Shown piece after piece: positions 12,845 through 19,347 of a DNA stretch of 19,347 bases. The translations under genes and the position numbers were made by a program. The stretch's first letter is position 1; each line of letters begins with the position of its first letter. The stretch covers positions 1 to 19,347 of the forward strand of contig JAWXUT010000023.1 in assembly GCA_044426075.1 (NCBI GenBank), written 5' to 3'. This stretch comes from JAWXUT01 sp044426075. Its GTDB lineage: Bacteria; Bacillota; Clostridia; Christensenellales; DTU072. The notes under the pieces are model-generated. The model saw only the letters and a list, made by a program, of their open reading frames with translations, made no database searches and had not been told where the DNA came from.

Positions 12845-14554
12845 ATGACAAAAAAGTACTTTAGTCCAGTTAAATTCAAGATGTGTTGGGGGATAATGTT
12901 GAAGTTCGTGGGATCTTTGACGGATTTAATTATACCTTCAATTTTGGCTATAGTAATTGATGACGTGCTGCCAACAGAAAGTGTTAGTATGCTTATGATG
13001 TATGCGCTTTTGATGCTTGTTTGTATGTTGTTGTCTGTTTATTGTAATAGGAATAGCAACTACTATAGCGTAATTTGTAGCGCTACTATTACTAGAAATA
13101 TGCGTACAGATTTAATGGATAAGATTTCTGTTTTAAGTCGCTCAGAGCTCGATAAGATTGACAATTCATCTCTTATTACAAGAATTACAAGTGATACATA
13201 TGTTGTTAATAGTTTTATTGGAAATATGCTGCGTATGGGAATAAGGGCGCCTATTATGCTAATTGGTGGCTTGTGTGTTACTGCATTGATGGATTGGACG
13301 CTTACACTTATTTTAGCGCTTACTATTCCTGCGATTGCGGTGGTGGTTGTTATAGTTTCAAAGTACAGTATCCCTATTTTTGCTAAGACACAAAGATATC
13401 TAGAAGATGTAATTCGGGTAACCAGAGAGAACGCTACGGGTGTCCGAATCATACGTTCGTTGTCTAAAACCGACCACGAGGTTGCAAGGTATAAAGAGGC
13501 AAATACCACTATGTCTAAGTCGGAACAAAAGGGTTCGATTATTATGGGTGTATCACAGCCGGCAACCACATTTATTTTAAATATGGCACTGTTTTGTGCG
13601 GTGTTTTTTGGTGCAAAGCGTATAAATAATGGCGTAATGGAGATTGGTGAATTAATTGCTTTTTCTACTACGTACACTATGATTTTGAATGCGACTATTG
13701 CAATTTCTCGCATATTTGTTGATTCAACTAAGGGGATAACTTCGGTTAGGCGTATTTATAGCGTGCTTCAAAGCGACAATGTGCTTGAATGCGTGCCTTC
13801 CGAGCAGACCACTTCGGATAGTCAGATAGAGTTTAAAAATGTTTCTTTTTCTTACAATAATAATGTAGATAATATTAGCGACGTTAGTTTTTCTATAGAT
13901 AAAGGCAAAACATTGGGCATTATTGGGGCAACGGGAAGCGGAAAAAGTACGCTTATTAAACTGCTGCTTCGTTTTTATGATTGCCAGAGTGGCGAAATTT
14001 TAGTAAATGGATTGAATATAAAGGCGCTTGGCGAAAGTAGTCACAGAAAAGTGTTCGGAAGCGTGTTTCAAAATGATTTTATTATTCGTGGCAGTGTGGC
14101 AGAAAATATTCGCTACGGTAGAGATATGTCTGACGAGCAAGTTATCCGCGCATTAAAAGATGCCGAAGCGCACTTTGTGTTTGAATATGACGATACAATT
14201 GCACATCAACTTGACATCAATGGTTCCAACTTGAGCGGTGGGCAAAAACAGCGCATTTATATCGCCCGTGCACTTGCGGGAAATCCCGAAATTTTATTAT
14301 TAGATGATTGCACTAGCGCACTTGACTACTTGACAGAGCGCGAAATTAAAAATAGATTAAACGCTATGACAAACACAACAAAAATTATAATCACCCAGCG
14401 TATCAGTTCAATTGAGAGGGCAGATACCATTATTGTGCTTGACAACGGCCGTGTTTCTGATATGGGAACTCACGAGAAATTGTTGAAAACTAGTGAGATA
14501 TATCAAGATATCTACGAATATCAAACTATGGATAAGGGGGTTAGCGATGAATAG
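12845..14554 (+). CDS. ABC half-exporter (type IV fold), subunit with degenerate catalytic residues
   Basis: A 569-residue fused membrane-ATPase subunit of the exporter (ABC-B/MsbA-like) class. The transmembrane domain is about 15-310 and the nucleotide-binding domain about 330-560. Walker A is GATGSGKST (361-369) and the signature is canonical LSGGQ (463-467). However, the residue after Walker B is aspartate (D488 in LLLDDCTSALD) instead of catalytic glutamate, and the switch histidine is glutamine (Q518 in IITQRIS). In known heterodimeric exporters such as TM287/288 this pattern marks the subunit whose own site is degenerate. It overlaps the next gene by 8 bp (ATGAATAG), and that gene supplies the complementary features, so the two should form a heterodimer. 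Drugs, lipids or peptides are possible cargo; nothing in the window decides. No regulator gene lies upstream. Confidence 0.93.
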   Translation: MTKKYFSPVKFKMCWGIMLKFVGSLTDLIIPSILAIVIDDVLPTESVSMLMMYALLMLVCMLLSVYCNRNSNYYSVICSATITRNMRTDLMDKISVLSRSELDKIDNSSLITRITSDTYVVNSFIGNMLRMGIRAPIMLIGGLCVTALMDWTLTLILALTIPAIAVVVVIVSKYSIPIFAKTQRYLEDVIRVTRENATGVRIIRSLSKTDHEVARYKEANTTMSKSEQKGSIIMGVSQPATTFILNMALFCAVFFGAKRINNGVMEIGELIAFSTTYTMILNATIAISRIFVDSTKGITSVRRIYSVLQSDNVLECVPSEQTTSDSQIEFKNVSFSYNNNVDNISDVSFSIDKGKTLGIIGATGSGKSTLIKLLLRFYDCQSGEILVNGLNIKALGESSHRKVFGSVFQNDFIIRGSVAENIRYGRDMSDEQVIRALKDAEAHFVFEYDDTIAHQLDINGSNLSGGQKQRIYIARALAGNPEILLLDDCTSALDYLTEREIKNRLNAMTNTTKIIITQRISSIERADTIIVLDNGRVSDMGTHEKLLKTSEIYQDIYEYQTMDKGVSDE

Positions 14555-16384
14555 AATGGGCGGCCCAGGCGGTGGCGGACTAGGNNNNNNNNNNGACTAG
14601 GCGGACCACCTCGCGGACCTCGTATGCCAGATAAGGGCAATTATGACCGCAAAAAGGTGCTATCTCGCCTAATAAAATACTTTAAACCTTACAAAATAAC
14701 CATTGCTATTGTGGCAGTGTTTGTTATAATTAGCGAACTTTTTGCACTATATATTCCACTATATGTGGGTGAAGTTGTAGATTATATCGGCTTCCAAAGC
14801 ACCAATTTTGACAAGGTAGCTTATTATTCGCTTTCAATAATCGTGTTTCAGCTTGTGTCCTCAATATTGGGCTATGCATATGCGGTGTTGATGACGGTGT
14901 TGTCGCGCAGAATTCTTGTCAGAATGCGTAATCAAATTTTTGATAAGTTGTCAAAAGTTCCGGTAAAATACTACGACAAGACGCAAACTGGTGACATTTT
15001 AAGCGTAATTTCTTATGATTTAGGGCTAATTAACACCTCAATAACCCACGATATCGTGTTGGTTGTTAAGGCACTTATGACGGTTACATTCTCATTTGTT
15101 ATGATACTCGATGTGTCATTTATACTCGTGTTAATAATATTAATTACGATTCCAATTTCAGTACTTATAACGCGCACAGTTACCAAAAAGACTCGCGTGT
15201 TGTTTATGGAGCGGTCTAAAAACTTTGGCTCAATGAACGGTTATGCAGAAGAATACATCAATGGGCTTTTTACAACCAAGGCATACAACGCAGAATCCGT
15301 ATTTTTGCAAGAGTTTAACGCGCTCAATGAAAAGGCGTTTAAATCTACAGTTGAGGCAGAAAGATATCAAAGTTCATTGGGTCCACTAACAAACCTTGCA
15401 AACAACTTATCATTAATATTGATGTGTATTGTGGGCGGATATATGTATATGCAGCAGATGCTTACGTTAAGTGATATTACAATTAGCGTGTTGTATTGCA
15501 GAAAATTTTCGGGTCCTATAAATGAAATCGCCAACCTTTGGGGAGAAATGCAGTCATCATTATCAGCTGCAAATAGGGTGTTTACTCTACTGGATACAGA
15601 GGAAGAAGTGGCGGACACCGACAAGCCAGATTTGCCCGCTGAAGTGCGCGGAAAAATTACATTTAAGGATGTGAACTTTGGCTATGTGCCCAATGTTCCA
15701 GTACTGCAAAACGCCTCATTTGAAGTTGAAAGCGGCAAGACTGTTGCAATTGTTGGCAAGACTGGTGCCGGTAAAACAACACTCATAAACCTACTAATGC
15801 GCTTTTATGATATTGATTCTGGAAGCATATTGATAGATGACCAAGATATGTATTCATTCAACAAAAAAAGCTTGCGAAAAACATTTTCAATGGTGTTGCA
15901 AGATACATGGCTTTTTGACGGTACAATATTCCAAAACATCAGATATGGTAACCCAGACGCCACATTTGAAGAAGTTGTGCAAAGTGCAAAAGACGCTAAG
16001 ATTCATGACTTTATTATGTCGCTTCCCAACCAATATGAAACAAATATAAATGAGGACGGTGGCAATATTTCTAAGGGACAAAAACAACTTTTGACAATTG
16101 CACGCGCAATGCTTGTAAAGGCTGGTATCCTAATTTTAGATGAGGCAACAAGCAACGTTGATGTTCTTACAGAAAAACGCATTCAGCAAGCGATGTTAAA
16201 GCTTATGGGCGGCAAAACGTGTTTTGTTGTGGCTCACAGATTATCAACTATCCGCAACGCAGATTTGATTTTGGTTATGGATAATGGCAATATTATTGAG
16301 CAAGGCAATCACCACGAGTTGTTAAGGAACAAAGGCTATTATCATAAATTATATTGTTCACAATTTTACACAGAAGACGAGTAG
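14547..16384 (+). CDS. ABC half-exporter, catalytically competent partner subunit, with Gly-rich N-terminus interrupted by an assembly gap
   Basis: Partner of the preceding subunit. Numbering from the internal ATG at 14624 (586 residues): membrane domain about 15-310; Walker A GKTGAGKTT (378-386); signature ISKGQ (482-486), deviating from LSGGQ; catalytic glutamate E507 in LILDEATSNVD; switch histidine H538 in VVAHRLST. Thus its Walker residues plus the partner's LSGGQ make the intact site, and its altered signature faces the degenerate site. The true start is most likely ATG 14547, with SD AAGGGGG (14534-14540) 6 bp away, giving MNRMGGPGGGG before the N run and GLGGPPRGPR after it. Gly/Pro/Arg-rich N-termini are usual in this Firmicutes subfamily. 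With ten N's the frames do not join; merging the duplicated GACTAGG at the gap edges restores one frame. No terminator is evident after the stop. Confidence 0.9.
14585..14594. other. Assembly gap (10 N)
   Basis: Ten undetermined bases inside the 5' end of the second ABC gene. The 7 bases before the gap (14578-14584) and the 7 after it (14595-14601) are the same, GACTAGG. The length of ten looks like a placeholder. Confidence 0.95.
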
Positions 16385-16482
16385 CAACATTTTACTGGTG
16401 CGCAATATAAACTTTAGTGATAATTGTGTGTTTACTATATGATATTTATTGTTTTATTTTAAAACATATTTTCTAATCTATC

Positions 16483-16511
16483 TTGACACCCGCGTGTGCG
16501 TGTGTTATAAT
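16483..16511 (+). promoter_or_regulatory. Consensus sigma-A promoter of the third ABC gene
   Basis: TTGACA (16483-16488), 17-bp spacer with a CGTGTGCGTGTG run, TATAAT (16506-16511): a match to consensus at all twelve positions. Predicted start near 16518; SD GAGGGA (16533-16538) before ATG 16541. The third ABC gene thus has a separate transcription unit from the pair upstream. The 98 bp between 16385 and 16482 contain only a weak AT-rich inverted repeat (16451-16465). Confidence 0.85.
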
Positions 16512-16540
16512 TTTAATAAGAACATCTGTGTTGAGGGAAT

Positions 16541-19347
16541 ATGTTTAAATTATTTAAAAACTTAAAACCTATGGCTTGGATTTTGATAGTAATACTGGTT
16601 CTTGTAACTTGTCAAGCTGTCGCCGAGCTATATTTGCCACAAAAGATGTCAGAAATTATTGATGATGGTATTTATCTCGACTACGAATCCCTTTATAAAT
16701 ACGAGAGTATGGAAAAACCAAGTATTTTAGGCGACGTAGATGATGAATCTTCTATTAGTGGTTATGACAGCGATACAATCCCCGTTTTTGAAATGGTGGA
16801 TGGTTTTACAACGTACGATATTAGTGCGGCTTTAAAAATAGTTGATCCAACTGGTTCATACAATATGGTATTTGTGGATACTCCAGTTGCAGACAGCAAA
16901 GAGTTGTTTGACGATGTAATGACACCGTTTATAGACGGACTCAAAAATTATCAAAAAAAGGATGCTGATTTTGCATCAGATGACTCAGTTACGGGCTACA
17001 CTGATGATGAGCGTGCAGAGATTTCTGCTATAATAAATTCCCTAATATATTTTGAATTAGTTGATCCAGCTGAACCAACTGGCGCTGTTTATGCTGGTAG
17101 TATTGCAGTAGACAGCGGTTCGCTTTCAGTTAACGACCTTTTGGATGTTGATGATGATGAATCCGCGGGCAGTATGTTGGCTGACGACGATTTCCGCAAG
17201 ATTTTAACAGCTTGTATTTATTGTATGAAGCACAGTGAATATGGCAATTTAACACCAATTCCAGTTGATATGGAAGAAAACAGACTTGCAACTGACGAGT
17301 ATGGTCAAGCAATTAATCAAGACGAACTTATTTACATTTATGCAACATATGAAGTTGATAACGGCGATGGCACCACTTCAACGATTGATTTATATGACAG
17401 CAGTGATTCAGAAACGGGACGCCCAGAGATGATGCCCGACTACGAGCTAATTATCTGTTCGGAAGTTTTGGGTTATGCTTATAAATATGATGGAGACAAG
17501 TGGATTGACGCTGAACTTGGCACAACTGATGATGAGGCAATGACAGACGCAAGTAATGCAAACTTGGCGCTATTATATAAAGAATTAATTACAGATAATA
17601 TTGGTACGGCTGAAGATCCAGGCGAGTTTTATGGTTATTCGCAAGAAGCCTTGTTTGAGATTTATGCGGATTTACGTGCAATAACAAACATAAGCGCGGG
17701 CAGCTTGTATGCAGAAAATACAATTATGCTAGAAAACCTATTGAATGCTCAAAATTCAAATGAGACGCGCATACTAAAATTGATAAATCAATATGTAAAT
17801 GAAGAAGTTTCAAGCTTTAACACATTCTTTATTAAATTAGGGAATTATTTAACGCTTACCCCAACCGGAACAGCGGTTGCTGCGGCGGAAGAAGCTGCTG
17901 CTAATGATGAAGCAAATTTAGTTAGTTATTCAATTGTTACATATTATGATATGAAGTTGCCAGACGGCGCAACAATACAAACCAAAGATTTAAATTACAT
18001 ATTAACGCGTGGCGGATATATGATTTTACTTACAATTGCAGCTTGTTTCTGTGCTGTTTGCGCAGCTAAGTGTAGTGCAAAAGTAACATCAGAGTTTGCT
18101 GCGGGTATAAGAAGTAGGATATTTGGCAAGGTTGAAACATTCTCACTAAACGAGTTTGATAAATATTCAAATGCCAGCTTGATTACAAGGAGCACCAACG
18201 ATATAAACCAAATTCAAACGGTTTTCTTGTTGATTTTGCGTACAGCGCTTATCGCTCCAATAACACTTATAGGTGGATTTATTTTGGCGGGTCAGTTGAG
18301 TGTTCCTATGACATTAACTATTTGCTATGCAATCCCAATTCTTGTAATTGCGTGTGTTGTGGCGGCTAAAATAGTTTTCCCAATGTTTGTGGCAATTCAA
18401 CAAAAAATTGATAGATTGACGCTTGTTATGCGTGAAAGTTTAACTGGTATCCGTGTTGTAAGGGCATTCAATCAACAAGACCGCGAACGTGCAAGATTCC
18501 AAAAAATCAATGCATCCGTTACAAAAACAGCAACCACTGTTAATAAATATTGTGCATTAATGGCACCAATTATTTCAGTTGTTATGAACTGCGTTATGGT
18601 TGGCATTGTTTGGGTTGCAAGTAGTCAGATTGCCTACGACGGCGTTTACACAATGTGGGGTATGACCTTTGTAAGCGACATAAGTGTTGGTGATATGATG
18701 GCGGTTATCCAATATATAACTCAAATTATGACAGCAATGGTAATGCTAGCAACGGTATTTGTTATGTTCCCAAGGGCATCTGCTAGCGCGGAGCGTGTTA
18801 ACGAAGTTATGGCTACAGAGCTAAGCATACTTGACGCAGAAACACCTAACCACAACTTTACAACTGTTGGCAGTGTTGAATTTAAAAATGTAAACTTTAA
18901 ATATAGCACAGGAGCTGAAAATTATATATTAAAAGACATCACTTTCCACGCTCAAAAGGGCAAAGTTACTGCTATTGTGGGCGGCACTGGAAGTGGTAAG
19001 AGTTCGGTTATAAATTTAATACCTCGTTTCTATGATATACAAGAGGGTGAGATTTTAGTTGACGGCGTTAATATTAAAGAGATTGAACAAAAGGTGTTGC
19101 GCGAAAAGATAGGTTTTGTGCCACAACGTTCGGTGCTATTTAGTGGAACAATACGCACCAACTTATTATATGGTAAAGAGGACGCGTCAGAAGATGATAT
19201 TTGGGATACATTGCGTATTGCCCAAAGTGATACTTTTGTAAGAGAAAAAGACGGCGGGCTTGAAAGTCGTGTTGAGCAAGGTGGCGGAAACTTCAGTGGT
19301 GGTCAAAAACAAAGGGTGGCTATTGCGAGGGCTGTTATTCGCAGACC
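16541..19347 (+). CDS. ABC half-exporter with giant acidic extracellular insertion (3' end outside window)
   Basis: The frame is open from ATG 16541 to the window end, 935 codons without a stop. Residues 12-30 form the first membrane helix, followed by LPQKMSEIIDDGI, the loop typical of exporters in this family. Normally the second helix follows within a few dozen residues; here it starts only near residue 490. The ~445 residues between (about 41-485) contain by hand count about 90 Asp/Glu and 22 Lys/Arg, three cysteines, and Asp clusters such as LDVDDDES (201-208). By topology they lie outside the cell. From 486 the usual membrane domain continues to about 770, then the ATPase domain: Walker A GGTGSGKSS (814-822), Q-loop VPQRSVLFSG, signature FSGGQ (918-922). 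Walker B lies beyond the edge. Own promoter and SD. Substrate and partner unknown; a partner gene may follow downstream. Confidence 0.92.
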   Translation, partial: MFKLFKNLKPMAWILIVILVLVTCQAVAELYLPQKMSEIIDDGIYLDYESLYKYESMEKPSILGDVDDESSISGYDSDTIPVFEMVDGFTTYDISAALKIVDPTGSYNMVFVDTPVADSKELFDDVMTPFIDGLKNYQKKDADFASDDSVTGYTDDERAEISAIINSLIYFELVDPAEPTGAVYAGSIAVDSGSLSVNDLLDVDDDESAGSMLADDDFRKILTACIYCMKHSEYGNLTPIPVDMEENRLATDEYGQAINQDELIYIYATYEVDNGDGTTSTIDLYDSSDSETGRPEMMPDYELIICSEVLGYAYKYDGDKWIDAELGTTDDEAMTDASNANLALLYKELITDNIGTAEDPGEFYGYSQEALFEIYADLRAITNISAGSLYAENTIMLENLLNAQNSNETRILKLINQYVNEEVSSFNTFFIKLGNYLTLTPTGTAVAAAEEAAANDEANLVSYSIVTYYDMKLPDGATIQTKDLNYILTRGGYMILLTIAACFCAVCAAKCSAKVTSEFAAGIRSRIFGKVETFSLNEFDKYSNASLITRSTNDINQIQTVFLLILRTALIAPITLIGGFILAGQLSVPMTLTICYAIPILVIACVVAAKIVFPMFVAIQQKIDRLTLVMRESLTGIRVVRAFNQQDRERARFQKINASVTKTATTVNKYCALMAPIISVVMNCVMVGIVWVASSQIAYDGVYTMWGMTFVSDISVGDMMAVIQYITQIMTAMVMLATVFVMFPRASASAERVNEVMATELSILDAETPNHNFTTVGSVEFKNVNFKYSTGAENYILKDITFHAQKGKVTAIVGGTGSGKSSVINLIPRFYDIQEGEILVDGVNIKEIEQKVLREKIGFVPQRSVLFSGTIRTNLLYGKEDASEDDIWDTLRIAQSDTFVREKDGGLESRVEQGGGNFSGGQKQRVAIARAVIRR

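Noticed and set aside
13063..13713. A 216-codon open frame on the - strand opposite the first ABC gene
   Set aside because: Hydrophobic translation of the complement of membrane helices; no SD or recognisable motif, and the sense strand is an evident ABC exporter.
14547..14624. A true frameshift or pseudogene at the start of the second ABC gene
   Set aside because: The frame mismatch depends only on the arbitrary ten N's; merging the repeated GACTAGG restores the frame, and the rest of the gene is intact.
16451..16465. GTTTTA-TTT-TAAAAC as terminator of the ABC pair
   Set aside because: The stem is only AT pairs apart from one G-C, and no T run follows.
1..19347. CRISPR arrays, tRNA or rRNA genes, riboswitches
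   Set aside because: No regularly spaced direct repeats, cloverleaf-like segments or known aptamer cores were recognised by eye; the repeats present are few, palindromic and irregularly spaced.

Overview
The window looks like a chromosomal segment of a low-GC, spore-forming member of the Bacillota, probably a Clostridia-like lineage known mainly from metagenomes. The evidence is a SpoVT regulator followed directly by a SpoVB/YabM-type flippase and a MazG protein (the spoVT-yabM-yabN order known from Bacillus subtilis), LuxS, strong SD sequences (AGGAAGG, GGAGG), sigma-A promoters of TTGCAA-17-TATAAT type, and heterodimeric ABC exporters of a Firmicutes type with a Gly-rich N-terminus. All real genes are on the + strand. 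One run of 10 N's at 14585-14594 marks an assembly gap.

Layout. 1-231: gene-free, holding one copy of a dispersed intergenic repeat. 232-1191: Na+/phosphate cotransporter-like protein without a PhoU domain. 1332-4226: an operon of luxS, an M29 aminopeptidase and a PlsC-like acyltransferase with a C-terminal zinc ribbon. 4242-4274: a terminator-like hairpin that also contains the SD of spoVT. 4275-8327: spoVT, a spoVB-like flippase, mazG and dus, tightly packed. 8366-12143: a lower-glycolysis operon, pgk-tpiA-gpmI, whose promoter carries a sequence fitting the CcpA cre consensus over its -35 box. 12144-12844: about 700 bp without genes, packed with palindromic repeats: two tandem ~125-bp elements with identical ends and unrelated palindromic cores, then further copies of the repeat seen at the window start. 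12845-16384: two overlapping ABC half-exporter genes forming an apparent heterodimer with one degenerate and one intact ATP site; the first gene appears leaderless. 16541-19347: a third ABC half-exporter, cut by the window end, with a ~445-residue, strongly acidic predicted extracellular insertion between its first two membrane helices.

How the genes work together. PGK, TIM and iPGM catalyse neighbouring steps of lower glycolysis. SpoVT and the SpoVB-like flippase point to sporulation and cell-envelope control. MazG and Dus are nucleotide-pool and tRNA-modification housekeeping enzymes in the same transcription unit. LuxS belongs to the activated methyl cycle and makes the AI-2 precursor. The ABC genes form an export region of unknown substrate.

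The parts most worth following up are the giant acidic ectodomain of the third ABC protein, the two core-swapped palindromic elements at 12142-12443, the cre site at the pgk promoter, the hairpin over the spoVT start, and the gap at 14585-14594, which closes in frame if the duplicated 7-bp ends are merged.
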